A DNA stretch of 29,067 nucleotides from assembly GCA_910588295.1 (NCBI GenBank), contig CAJUQO010000044.1, positions 1 to 29,067 of the forward strand, read 5' to 3'. Positions 7,778 through 16,066 of this stretch are shown in pieces (position 1 is the stretch's first letter; every line of letters begins with the position of its first letter). Below the pieces are notes generated by a model, which was not told the origin of the DNA, searched no databases, and saw only the letters and a list, made by a program, of their open reading frames with translations. Position numbers and translations under genes: made by a program. Origin of the DNA: an uncultured Lachnospiraceae bacterium (GTDB lineage: Bacteria > Bacillota > Clostridia > Lachnospirales > Lachnospiraceae).

Positions 7778-9973
7778 CTACAGATATGTTTCTATCCGGT
7801 ACCCTCTCTTTTCCATATATATGGTCACGGCGCCGCGGTCTTTGGTCATATACACTGCGGCGCCCTGCTCCTTAAGCCGCTCCAGAAGCTCCCGGTGGGG
7901 ATGGCCATAACGGTTTTTCGCACCACAGGAGATCAGCGCGGTCCGGGGCGACAGCTTATCCAGCCATGGGGCGAAGGTGGAATTTTTTGAGCCGTGGTGG
8001 GCCACCTTCAAGACATCGCAGGACAGAGGCAGGGCCGATACGGCCTCCTCCCCCCTTCCCTCCAGATCCCCGGTGAACAGCTCCGTGTATGCCCCGCAGG
8101 ACAACAGGAAGGTCAGAGAGCCCGCATTTCCCTCCCCCGCATATTCCTGGCCGTCCGGATGGCAGAAACGGATCTCCATATCCTGGTTTTTGAGGATATC
8201 TCCTTTTTTCACATACCGTATCTCTACTCCGGCCTGTCTGGCGGCCCGGATCATGGCCTGCCCTTCCGGAGCATCCGCCATCCAGGCCGGAGCCAGAATA
8301 CCGCCAATCTCTATGGGCAGACTGCCCGCCGCCCTCATTTCCAAAAGCTCCAGCATGCCGTTCATATGATCCTCATCGGGATGCGTCACCATCATCCAGG
8401 AAATACGCCGCACACCTTTGTATTTCAGATAGGGGAGAATCCTGTAACGCCCTGCCTGGCTGACCGTCGTGCTGCCTCCGTCCACGAGGAAAACTTCGCC
8501 GCAGGCTGATGTGACCACGTGGCAGTCCCCCTGCCCCACATCCAGCATAACCGCTGTGTTCCCCCGGGAAACAGGCAAAAAAATGATCAGCGCTAAAGGG
8601 GCCAGTATCAGAGGAGCCAGCGACCTGCCAAGCTTTTTCCCTCTGCCCACTCCGTCCTCCTGTCCCCCACTTCCCGAACACTTACCCCGCCAGACCATCC
8701 ACCCATATCCCATACCCAACCCCACATAAAAAAGGATCATCTGCCACACTGCCGGACGCCCGGTGATCACCGCGCTAAATGGAATACGGATGGCCAGGCG
8801 GCACAAAAGGTCATAAATTTCCAGTACGATCCCCACAGGCATCAGCAGCAACCGCCCCAGAGCAGGCAGTATGAGCCCCGCCACTCCCCCGGCCAGGCCG
8901 AAGAACAGCACCAGGGACAGCAGGGGAATCACCGCCAGATTCAAAAAGATGCTGACCGGAGCGGCCTCGTAAAAAAACCAGGCCGTGATGGGCAGCATAC
9001 CCAGCCACAGCCAGACGCCCGTGCCAAAGGCCCCCCACTCCTTGCCGCTGCAAAGCAGGAATCCCGCGGCCACAAAGGATAAAAGAAAGCTGCTGTCATA
9101 GAGATACAATGGATTCTGTAAAAACAAAATGACAGCCGCCAGAGCCAGGGCTGTGGGGCGGTCGTAATCCCGCCCCAGTACGCGGGCCCCCATAGCCATC
9201 CAGAACATATACACGGCACGCTGGGCCGACACCGGAAAGCCAATCATCCAGAGATAGAGCAGGAGAAACAGGCTGGCCGCCAGCGCGGACACACGAATTC
9301 CCGCTATTTTCCGCAGCAGACCATACAAGCCTATGCCCAGAACAGAGATATGGAGGCCCGATATGGCCAGCACGTGGGATATACCGTTCTGCCGATACAT
9401 CTGCCGCACATCGCCGTCCAGAGAACCCTTCTCTCCCAGCAGGATTGCCCGCAGCGTTCCCGCTTTTTCTCCCAGCCCCCGCTCCAGGACTTCTCCGAAA
9501 GTATCCCGGAAACGCCTGGACAGCTCGGGCAACCAGGCAGTACTCCTCTCCGTCACACGGCATGCCTCCCCTGCAACCAGCAGCGATATATGGCGCAGCC
9601 CATAATAATCCGCCGCATCAAACTGCCCCGGATTCCGGGCTTTTTCCGGCAGACGTCCGTACCCCTCCGCGCGAACGGACCAGCCCACCTGCACTTCCGG
9701 CACATCTTCATATGAAATTTTACTGTTTTCCAGGAAATAAGAATTCGATTGAATCACAAGAATTGTATTTTTCAGATAGATCGCGCAGCCGTCCTCCGTC
9801 CCCTCGATCCGATAAATCTGCCCGTAGGCCGTGCAGTCGGCGCCTTCCCGCATCGCCTGCTGCAGCTTTCGGTCTGTTTCCGCCGCCCATGGAACGGGCA
9901 GCGGAAACAGACCGGAAAGCAGGATCAAAAGTATCATACTGAGGCAGACCACGGCTATGGGCCGTTTACTCAT
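7778..9973 (-). CDS. comEC: DNA internalization channel protein ComEC/Rec2
   Basis: This 731-residue polytopic membrane protein forms the channel that takes single-stranded DNA into the cytoplasm during transformation. In order it has an N-terminal membrane and OB-fold-like extracytoplasmic region (DUF4131), a Competence domain with the conserved ISGLHISVLGIGLYGLL near residue 200 and many hydrophobic helices (to about 455), and a C-terminal metallo-beta-lactamase domain. The latter shows DVGQGDCHVV, THPDEDHMNG, FTGDLEG and VAHHGSKNS, so its metal ligands look intact. The ATG at 9973 is chosen over 10006 because GGAGGAG lies six bases upstream and its ATG overlaps the upstream stop (ATGAGTAA), typical of translational coupling. 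It is the last gene of the comEA operon and ends 6 bp from the convergent activase gene. Confidence 0.95.
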   Translation of the reverse strand: MSKRPIAVVCLSMILLILLSGLFPLPVPWAAETDRKLQQAMREGADCTAYGQIYRIEGTEDGCAIYLKNTILVIQSNSYFLENSKISYEDVPEVQVGWSVRAEGYGRLPEKARNPGQFDAADYYGLRHISLLVAGEACRVTERSTAWLPELSRRFRDTFGEVLERGLGEKAGTLRAILLGEKGSLDGDVRQMYRQNGISHVLAISGLHISVLGIGLYGLLRKIAGIRVSALAASLFLLLYLWMIGFPVSAQRAVYMFWMAMGARVLGRDYDRPTALALAAVILFLQNPLYLYDSSFLLSFVAAGFLLCSGKEWGAFGTGVWLWLGMLPITAWFFYEAAPVSIFLNLAVIPLLSLVLFFGLAGGVAGLILPALGRLLLMPVGIVLEIYDLLCRLAIRIPFSAVITGRPAVWQMILFYVGLGMGYGWMVWRGKCSGSGGQEDGVGRGKKLGRSLAPLILAPLALIIFLPVSRGNTAVMLDVGQGDCHVVTSACGEVFLVDGGSTTVSQAGRYRILPYLKYKGVRRISWMMVTHPDEDHMNGMLELLEMRAAGSLPIEIGGILAPAWMADAPEGQAMIRAARQAGVEIRYVKKGDILKNQDMEIRFCHPDGQEYAGEGNAGSLTFLLSCGAYTELFTGDLEGRGEEAVSALPLSCDVLKVAHHGSKNSTFAPWLDKLSPRTALISCGAKNRYGHPHRELLERLKEQGAAVYMTKDRGAVTIYMEKRGYRIETYL

Positions 9974-10898
9974 CCATCTCCTCCACCAAAGCCAGATTTT
10001 CTTCAAAGAACTGGTTCAGATCCACGGTATTGCGGAAAGAAACATTTGTTTCTCCATTGACCGAGATCTGCACCCTCTCCACACCGCTGCCTTCCACCAG
10101 GGAATTAACCAGAGAATAAATGATCAGCTCATCCGGCAACGCCAGCGCCTCCGACACAAAAGTATTATCCAGATTGACATAGGCGATTCCGTCCGAGAGA
10201 TTCACACTCAGTATACCGAGATTAGACGGCATTGTGGCCTGGGCGCCCTCCGTGGACGGCCCCTGCACCAGCAACTCCACCACTTCGCGCTCCATGGGAA
10301 CGCTGGTGCTGTAGTAAACTTTCCTCACCTCGCGAATCAGCCCGTCCCCCTCGGCATTGGCAAAATACAGAGTAAAGGTTCCATACTGGTAGGCATCAAT
10401 CTCCCGGCCTTCCGTCTCCACAAAATCCTTTGTGTCCATCGGGCCCACATCCTGGCCGTCACTGTTTTTCAGCCCCAGCCCCTCCACCTGGATCAATACC
10501 TCATCCACATTTTCTAACTGCACAAAGCTTTTGACCAATCCGGCCCTAACCAAAATCTCTCTGGTTTTGTCCATATTCCGGTAAGCGCTGTTTAGATTCA
10601 GGATCAGCTGATGATTCTCCAGACGGCACTCCAGAATCGATATATCCTCCGGCAGGAGAGCAACTCTCTCTTTAGTACTTTTCTGGCTGCTTATGTTCTC
10701 CTCCATGGCCGCTACCTGATCAGCCGCCTGAGTCTTCTCCGTCTCAAAAGTCTCCGTCACCAGCTTCGTCTCTTCGCTGTTTAAATAATACTGCATGAGA
10801 GCGTCCTTATCCTTTTCTCCGCTGCTGGAAACGGGGGTACATCCCCCGATCAACAGCAGACAGAACAGAAAAAACGCTCCCCACATATTCTTTTTCAT
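9966..10898 (-). CDS. GerMN-domain lipoprotein
   Basis: This 310-residue exported lipoprotein begins MKKNMWGAFFLFCLLLIGGC, a signal peptide with lipobox LIGGC that predicts anchoring by Cys20. Two related repeats follow. The better one (about 190-295, with ELLVQGPSTEGAQATMPSNL and VYVNLD-like strands, here GIAYVNLDNTF, then the IYSLVNSLVE helix) is a GerMN domain, known from the spore-germination protein GerM and many envelope proteins. The first (about 75-185) looks like a divergent second copy. The start at 10898 has GAGG eight bases upstream and lies 10 bp after the kinase stop. LpqB, encoded beside MtrAB in actinobacteria, is also a GerMN lipoprotein next to a two-component system, so a sensory accessory role is plausible but inferred. 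Confidence 0.85.
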   Translation of the reverse strand: MKKNMWGAFFLFCLLLIGGCTPVSSSGEKDKDALMQYYLNSEETKLVTETFETEKTQAADQVAAMEENISSQKSTKERVALLPEDISILECRLENHQLILNLNSAYRNMDKTREILVRAGLVKSFVQLENVDEVLIQVEGLGLKNSDGQDVGPMDTKDFVETEGREIDAYQYGTFTLYFANAEGDGLIREVRKVYYSTSVPMEREVVELLVQGPSTEGAQATMPSNLGILSVNLSDGIAYVNLDNTFVSEALALPDELIIYSLVNSLVEGSGVERVQISVNGETNVSFRNTVDLNQFFEENLALVEEMDE

Positions 10899-10908
10899 AT
10901 GACCAACC

Positions 10909-12327
10909 TCACTCCACATGGTTCAGCGGGATACGGACAGAAAACTGGGCGCCCTCGCCCTCTTTGCTGTAGACCTTGATAGCCCCGTGATGCATCATAA
11001 TGGCGCTCCTGGTGATGGCCAAGCCCAGTCCCGTTCCTCCGATCTCCTTGGAATGAGACTTATCTACACGGTAAAAACGGTCAAAGACATGATCAATGGC
11101 CTCCGCCGGAATACCCATACCCGAATCGGCCACCACTACATAAAAGTATTTATGATCCGCGTTGAGAGAAATTCTCACCCATCCGTCTTCCACATTGTAT
11201 TTGATCCCATTCTCCACCAGATTGGTGAAGGCCAGTGTCAGCTTCATCTCATCAATCTGCGCATTGACCGGGCGGAAGCTGTCCACCAGCAGACGGATAT
11301 TCCGTTCCGCCGCGATGGGCTTTAGACGTTTCAGTATCAGCTCCAACATATCGTTGATATTGACCATCTCGATATTCAGATTGGAGGCCTTCTTATCCAT
11401 CTTCACAAGGGCAAGGAGATCCGTGATAATCTCGTTTTCCCTGTCGATCTCTTCGGTGATATCCTGCATAAATTCCTGATACAGCTCCACCGGCATATTC
11501 TCCTGCCCCACCAGGGAATCCGCCAGCACCTTCATAGAGGTCAGAGGCGTCTTCAGCTCATGGGACACGTTGGATACAAATTCCTGACGGGACTCATCCA
11601 GCGTCCGCACCTTAACCATCATCTCATTGAAAGCGTTGGTGATGAGCTGGGTCTCCACATAATCCGGCACCGAAATATCCTCGTCCATGTAGCCCGCCGA
11701 GATATTCTCGATGGCCCGCGTGATCTTATTAAAAGGCTTCACCAGCATACCGGCCAAAATATAGCCGACGGCCAGCACCAGCGCCGATATAATGGCCATC
11801 AGGAAGGTACCCTTCTGCTCCAGGATGCTGACACTGGCGTTGATCTCATCCATGGAAATACTGGCCATCATCACGCCCTGCACCGTTCCCACGCCGTCTT
11901 TTACCGTGATTGGCACCGTCATCTCTATGTATTTACTGGAGGGATACTGCCCTGCACTACTATTTTTATAGCAGGCGATGATCTCTTCGGATATCATCGT
12001 TTTACCCACGTCCAGATTAAAGGTATCTTTGATAATCCTGAAATTGGAATCCACGATCAGAATCCGGCCGCTATAAATATTAGACAGCAGATCCAGCTCA
12101 CTGTTCAGCGTGGCTGAAGAGGGGTTTTCCAGATAATTCTCACTGATCATCTGGTTGCATAATATGTCGCACTGGTTCATCACATTTACCGTGCGTATGG
12201 AAACCGCGCGATCCCGGTAACTGCTCACAATCCCATACTCCACCACAATGCTGGGAATAATACCGATAACCACCAGAATAATGGTGATCCGAAACCGCAG
12301 GCTCCGCAAAAAAGAGAACCTTTTCAT
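10909..12327 (-). CDS. Sensor histidine kinase (WalK/PhoR-like)
   Basis: This 472-residue membrane kinase has a first membrane segment (about 13-35), an extracytoplasmic sensor domain (about 36-173) of PAS/Cache type, a second membrane segment (about 174-197) and HAMP (about 198-245). A HisKA dimerisation helix follows with phospho-accepting His256 in SHELKTPLTS, then an ATPase domain with the N-box around Asn373 (NLVENGIKYN), DSGMGIP (401-407), an F-box and GGTGLGL (430-436). It should phosphorylate the response regulator encoded 16 bp upstream. I chose ATG 12327; its ribosome site is weak, and an in-frame TTG lies three codons earlier. Its position between comEA and comEC is unusual for WalK. 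The signal is unknown. Confidence 0.92.
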   Translation of the reverse strand: MKRFSFLRSLRFRITIILVVIGIIPSIVVEYGIVSSYRDRAVSIRTVNVMNQCDILCNQMISENYLENPSSATLNSELDLLSNIYSGRILIVDSNFRIIKDTFNLDVGKTMISEEIIACYKNSSAGQYPSSKYIEMTVPITVKDGVGTVQGVMMASISMDEINASVSILEQKGTFLMAIISALVLAVGYILAGMLVKPFNKITRAIENISAGYMDEDISVPDYVETQLITNAFNEMMVKVRTLDESRQEFVSNVSHELKTPLTSMKVLADSLVGQENMPVELYQEFMQDITEEIDRENEIITDLLALVKMDKKASNLNIEMVNINDMLELILKRLKPIAAERNIRLLVDSFRPVNAQIDEMKLTLAFTNLVENGIKYNVEDGWVRISLNADHKYFYVVVADSGMGIPAEAIDHVFDRFYRVDKSHSKEIGGTGLGLAITRSAIMMHHGAIKVYSKEGEGAQFSVRIPLNHVE

Positions 12328-12343
12328 TCCACTCAAATTCTCA

Positions 12344-13033
12344 CTATCCCTGGAAATAATAACCAACTCCCCATTTCGTATGTACATACTTGGGATCACT
12401 GGGATTGAGCTCAATCTTCTCGCGCAGTCTCCGGATATGTACGTCCACCGTACGCACATCGCCCGGATACTCGTAACCCCACACAATATTCAACAAATTC
12501 TCCCGGCTGTATACTTTGTTCGGATTAAACACCAAAAGTTCAAGAAGGTCAAACTCCTTGGCCGTCAGGTTGATTTCCTGCCCCGCGATAAATACCCTGC
12601 GGCTCTCGCAATCCAGCTTCAGATCACCGGACACCACCTTTTTCGCTTTTTCCTCCTTGGGCGCGGTCTTGGTGGTACGCCGGATAATCGCTTTAATTCT
12701 GGCTTTTACCTCCAGGATATTGAAAGGCTTCGTAATATAATCATCCGCCCCGTACTCCAGGCCGAGAATTTTATCCATGTCATCCCCTTTGGCCGTCAGC
12801 ATCACGATGGGCACGCTGGAAAACTCACGAATCTGCTGGCACACACCCAGCCCATCCAGCTTCGGAAGCATCAGATCCAACAGAATAATATCATACTCAT
12901 TTTCCCTGGCCATAGCCAGAGCCTCTTCCCCGTCATAAGCCGCATCCACTTCCATGCCGTCCTGCTCCAGGCTAAAACGAATACCCTTTACAATCAATTT
13001 CTCATCGTCTACAACCAATACTCTCTTGCTCAT
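12344..13033 (-). CDS. OmpR/PhoB-family response regulator
   Basis: This 229-residue regulator has a receiver domain (about 1-118) with the acidic pair Asp9/Asp10, phospho-acceptor Asp53 (ILLDLMLPKLDG), Thr80 and Lys102 (TKPFN). A winged-helix DNA-binding domain (about 133-227) follows, with LTAKEFDLLELLVFNPNKVY and GDVRTVDVHIRRLREK, close to the WalR/PhoP type. The ATG at 13033 has GGAG seven bases upstream and starts 11 bp after the comEA stop. It pairs with the kinase just downstream. Which promoters it binds cannot be read here; autoregulation of this operon or control of envelope genes would be natural guesses. Confidence 0.94.
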   Translation of the reverse strand: MSKRVLVVDDEKLIVKGIRFSLEQDGMEVDAAYDGEEALAMARENEYDIILLDLMLPKLDGLGVCQQIREFSSVPIVMLTAKGDDMDKILGLEYGADDYITKPFNILEVKARIKAIIRRTTKTAPKEEKAKKVVSGDLKLDCESRRVFIAGQEINLTAKEFDLLELLVFNPNKVYSRENLLNIVWGYEYPGDVRTVDVHIRRLREKIELNPSDPKYVHTKWGVGYYFQG

Positions 13034-13044
13034 ATCTTCTCTCC

Positions 13045-13632
13045 TCAACGAACAACAATCTGGTCCTTAAGCTTGTCAAATGTCTTGTCCGCGATGCCGT
13101 CTACTTTTTTCAAATCCTCTGGTGTACTAAATCCCCCGTTAGCCTCGCGCCAGGCAATAATCGCCTCCGCCCTCGAAGGGCCGATCCCGTTTAGTGTAGC
13201 AAGCTGCGCGGCATCCGCCGTATTAATGTTTATCTTGTCCTCCCGGGATACCTCATCCGTTTGGGGCTTGACGACTTCTCCTTTTGCCGGAACGCGGATC
13301 TCCTCTCCATCCTCCAGCAGCCTGGCCTGATTTAACGCCGTATCCTCTGCCGCCTCCGTCAAACCGCCTGCCTCCTCCAGCGCCTCATATACTCTGGCCC
13401 CGTCAGAAAGCCTATACACACCTGGCCGCTTCACTTCGCCGCAGACATAAACAAACAGTTCTTCCGGCGGATCGGCGCCGTCTTTCCCATCCGCCTCCGT
13501 CAAGCCGGAAAGCGAACAGACCGCCGACGGGGGCGCCTCCACAAATTCCGTCTGTGTCGCCGCACAGCCGGCAAGCCCTCCGCCATACAGCAAAGCACAG
13601 CACAGGATCATCATTTTCTTTGTCAGTTTCAT
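13045..13632 (-). CDS. comEA: DNA-binding competence protein ComEA (lipoprotein form)
   Basis: This 195-residue protein should bind double-stranded DNA outside the membrane and hand it to ComEC. It has an N-terminal signal with an apparent lipobox (GGLAGC, Cys23), an SLBB domain (about 58-115, VYVCGEVKRPGVYRL) and a C-terminal helix-hairpin-helix pair (about 134-195: ININTADAAQL, NGIGPSRAEAII, GFSTPEDLKKVDGI). ComEA of Bacillus is anchored by a plain membrane helix, so lipid anchoring would be a variation. The ATG at 13632 has AAGGAG five bases upstream. It is the first gene of a five-gene run in which no intergenic gap exceeds 16 bp. A promoter fits at 13730-13758. Confidence 0.93.
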   Translation of the reverse strand: MKLTKKMMILCCALLYGGGLAGCAATQTEFVEAPPSAVCSLSGLTEADGKDGADPPEELFVYVCGEVKRPGVYRLSDGARVYEALEEAGGLTEAAEDTALNQARLLEDGEEIRVPAKGEVVKPQTDEVSREDKININTADAAQLATLNGIGPSRAEAIIAWREANGGFSTPEDLKKVDGIADKTFDKLKDQIVVR

Positions 13633-13729
13633 ATATGCTCCTTACTGAAAACAGCAGGCTCTCTTCGCATATACGGAAAATACCGTAGCCGTTCCATATC
13701 TTCACAGCCGCGCAATATCCCCAAACCTT

Positions 13730-13758
13730 ATCTTAACGAATATCACAAATTAATACAA
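13730..13758 (-). promoter_or_regulatory. Likely promoter of the comEA-RR-HK-gerMN-comEC operon
   Basis: On the minus strand TTGTAT (13758-13753), a 17-bp spacer and TAAGAT (13735-13730) resemble a sigma-A promoter. The leader to comEA would be about 90 nt and includes a small TACGG/CCGTA hairpin. No ComK or sigma-X-type box was recognised. Confidence 0.5.
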
Positions 13759-13800
13759 GATAAAAATGAAATTTACAGATTTTTTTATTTTTCCAACACT

Positions 13801-14235
13801 CTAATTCGACTGCCATTTAAAGATGAGCATTCCCGCGATCGCCAGAACCATCCCCACAGCCTTGCTCCAGGAAAAGGACGTTTTCTCCACGCCGAACAGC
13901 CCCGCCAGCTCTACCAGCCAGGAAAAAATGACCTGGGCCACCACGATGAACATCGTGGCCTGGGCCGGGCCTACGCTGCCCATACTCACAATCACAGTGA
14001 TTGTAATGAAAGCGCCAATCACGCCTCCCAGCAGCATGTACCGCGGAGCGACGTCTTTTATGGCAAGAAAACTGCCGCCTCCCGTGACCTTCCAGGCGAT
14101 CACGGACACAGCCAGGGCCGTCACCTGCACCCAGGCTGCGCTGACCCACACGCTGGTCTGTTTCGTTACTTCCGTATTCAATATGCCCTGCAGACTCATC
14201 AGTATGCCGGACAGGGCCGCAATCAGATATCCCAT
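13801..14235 (-). CDS. DMT-superfamily permease, YdcZ/DUF606 family
   Basis: This 144-residue protein is almost wholly hydrophobic, with about five membrane segments. The start MGYLIAALSGILMSLQGILN is typical of DUF606 (YdcZ) proteins, half-size relatives of drug/metabolite transporters that probably work as dimers. Polar Gln and Asn in helix 1 and the GSVGPAQATMFIVVAQVIFSW segment are family features. The ATG at 14235 has AAAGGAG ten bases upstream; the longer frame upstream has no site. The neighbours do not suggest a substrate. No clear hairpin terminator follows; a T-poor stretch leads straight into the comEA promoter region. Confidence 0.85.
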   Translation of the reverse strand: MGYLIAALSGILMSLQGILNTEVTKQTSVWVSAAWVQVTALAVSVIAWKVTGGGSFLAIKDVAPRYMLLGGVIGAFITITVIVSMGSVGPAQATMFIVVAQVIFSWLVELAGLFGVEKTSFSWSKAVGMVLAIAGMLIFKWQSN

Positions 14236-14353
14236 AGCCTTTTTACTCCTTTCGCACCCTATACTATACCCGGCCCTCTGGCAAAATATACCCTGATCGC
14301 AATCGCTTTCCACCCTCACATTTCAGAATATATTTTCCGTGCAGGGAAACATT

Positions 14354-14380
14354 AAAAAAGCAGACCCTGCCGCCTGCCTC
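14354..14380 (-). terminator. Possible terminator of the aspS operon
   Basis: On the minus strand a short GGCAG/CTGCT stem with a 3-nt loop is followed by TTTTTT. It lies about 125 bp past the ECF S-component stop. The stem is only 4-5 bp. Confidence 0.4.
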
Positions 14381-14442
14381 ATCTCAATCCTTATGCTGCT
14401 ATACTCGCGAACTTTATGATTTGCCAGCGTTATCGCCCGTAT

Positions 14443-14491
14443 ATGCCCGCGAGCGCCAATGAATCTGGAAACCCTTTGTGCTCGCGGGTAT
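14443..14491. repeat. Intergenic inverted repeat
   Basis: Arms CCCGCGAGCGC (14446-14456) and the near-complement GTGCTCGCGGG (14478-14488) surround about 21 nt, and TAT/ATA flanks extend the pairing. No T-run follows on either strand, so it is not an ordinary terminator. Related words (TATCGCCCGTATA, TACTCGCGA) recur nearby at 14401-14443, which suggests a decayed repeat element. The stretch 14236-14502 holds no gene. Confidence 0.4.
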
Positions 14492-14502
14492 AATTGCCGC
14501 CA

Positions 14503-15069
14503 TCATTTTTCTTTTCTCAGTGAAGCACGCATATCCGCCGTCATGGCCTTCAAAATAGCGCAGACCAGGAATATACTGATCAGACGGTCCAGATAGTCTG
14601 TCAGGATCTGCACCGCAATGACACTGCCCACCACGCCCAGAGGTGTTTTGGATAAAAGCTGCACCAACAGAGTGGATCCCGATGAAGTCACTCCCCCGAA
14701 GAGCCCGGCGGAAATCAGGGCGCTTATCACCGTGCTCGGCAGCGTGACACAAAGGGCCGCCGGGAAGATCCATCGGCCTTTTATGGTCATTTTATCGAAT
14801 ACCACTCCCGCCATCAGACCCATGACCATACCGGCCGGGGCAAAATACAGGGAATAGATATCCGTGGTCAGCCCCATACAGATACCGCTGAGCAGATTGG
14901 GCAGCATTCCGTAAAAGGGGCCCAGCAAGGCGCCCACCAGGATCGTGCCGATACTGTCCAGATAAACGGGCAGCCGAAGCAGCAGAGCGATCTGCCCCCC
15001 CACCACATTGACAGCCGCCGCCATAGCCACCAGGCAGATCCTGCGAATATTTATGCTTGTCGTCTTCAT
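14503..15069 (-). CDS. ECF transporter S component, probably nucleoside-related
   Basis: This 188-residue membrane protein has about six hydrophobic segments. Its features LPVYLDSIGTILVGALLGP, GMLPNLLSGI and DIYSLYFAPAGMVMGLMAG are typical of substrate-binding S components of energy-coupling factor transporters, which work with a shared EcfA/A'/T module encoded elsewhere. The ATG at 15069 has AGGAGG five bases upstream and lies 12 bp after the nucleoside hydrolase stop, so the two genes are co-transcribed. From that context I infer uptake of a nucleoside or related base; the sequence alone does not fix the substrate. Confidence 0.8.
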   Translation of the reverse strand: MKTTSINIRRICLVAMAAAVNVVGGQIALLLRLPVYLDSIGTILVGALLGPFYGMLPNLLSGICMGLTTDIYSLYFAPAGMVMGLMAGVVFDKMTIKGRWIFPAALCVTLPSTVISALISAGLFGGVTSSGSTLLVQLLSKTPLGVVGSVIAVQILTDYLDRLISIFLVCAILKAMTADMRASLRKEK

Positions 15070-15081
15070 ACCTTCCTCCTT

Positions 15082-16053
15082 TTAGCACAGCTGTTCCAGC
15101 AGATCCAGCTCCTCCCCGGATCTATGCAGCAGCCGGCTGAAAAACAAATAGAAAAATTTCAGGGCATCCGTCTTTGTCAGCACAAAGCTGTTGGGCTCCC
15201 GTTTCAGAAACCCCTTCTGATCCACCACGGACTGTCCCATGCTGATGCCGCCGGTCTCAATGGCCGTATAAGCGGCAAAACCGGAACAGAGGCTCCTGTC
15301 AACAAAATAGGCCACAGCCAGGGGATCGTTGATCACACATCCGATGATATGCTCCCACTCCCAGTGGAAATCGAAATAAAATTTTGTGATAGCCTCCACA
15401 AAAGCGCCGTGGTGTTCGTCAAGCCTGCGAAGATAGGCCAGAAGATCCGGCGTCAGGACGATCTTCCTCGTCACATCCAGTCCGACCATATGGATCGTCT
15501 TTCCCAGCCCCGCCATCTTCTCATATACAAAGGCCGCCGCGTCGGGGTCGCACCAGTAATTGTACTCGGCCACCGGTGAACAGTTGCCATGGCTTTTAAA
15601 ATTTCCTCCCATGGAAACCATCTCATCCAGACAGGAAAAAGCCTCCTCATCGGCCATCAGGGCCCGGGCCAGATTGGTCATGGGCCCCAGGGCCAGAAGG
15701 GAACAGCTCTCTTCCCGCAGGGTCTGTATGATATAGGATACGGCGGAAAGCTCCTGCCCGTATCCGGGCACGTCGGGCAGCCAGCTCTCGCCCAGGCCGT
15801 CCTCACCATGGGTGTCCTGGGCGCTGACATACTCCCGCCGCAGGGGCCTGGCCTCTCCGACATAGACCGGGATATCCAGCCGTCCCATATGCTTTAACAC
15901 CTTTTTCGCATTGGCAAAGCCCAGCTCCACGGGCACATTCCCGCAGACAACAGTGATGCCCAGCACCTCTATTTCCTCCATAGATAAAGCCAGCATCAGA
16001 GCCAGGCTGTCGTCAATGCCGGGGTCGCAGTCAATGATCACTTTTTTACGCAT
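15082..16053 (-). CDS. Inosine-uridine preferring nucleoside hydrolase family
   Basis: This 323-residue cytoplasmic enzyme (no signal peptide) should split ribonucleosides into base and ribose. The calcium and ribose site DCDPGIDDSLALMLAL lies at residues 8-23 (DxDxxxDD motif intact), followed by LGPMTNLARAL, SMGGNF and EYNYWCDPDAAAFVYEK, all standard for the family. The start at 16053 has GGGAGG five bases upstream, 13 bp after aspS. It lies between aspS and an ECF S component, so expression should follow the aspS T-box. Whether it prefers purine or pyrimidine nucleosides cannot be read here. Confidence 0.9.
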   Translation of the reverse strand: MRKKVIIDCDPGIDDSLALMLALSMEEIEVLGITVVCGNVPVELGFANAKKVLKHMGRLDIPVYVGEARPLRREYVSAQDTHGEDGLGESWLPDVPGYGQELSAVSYIIQTLREESCSLLALGPMTNLARALMADEEAFSCLDEMVSMGGNFKSHGNCSPVAEYNYWCDPDAAAFVYEKMAGLGKTIHMVGLDVTRKIVLTPDLLAYLRRLDEHHGAFVEAITKFYFDFHWEWEHIIGCVINDPLAVAYFVDRSLCSGFAAYTAIETGGISMGQSVVDQKGFLKREPNSFVLTKTDALKFFYLFFSRLLHRSGEELDLLEQLC

Positions 16054-16066
16054 ATAAGCCTCCCTA

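Noticed and set aside
7829..7864. GGCGCCGC/GCGGCGCC inverted repeat as a bidirectional terminator
   Set aside because: It lies inside the comEC coding region, has a 20-nt loop and no T-run.
12248..13330. 360-codon plus-strand frame across the response regulator and comEA
   Set aside because: It spans two real minus-strand genes and shows no domain.
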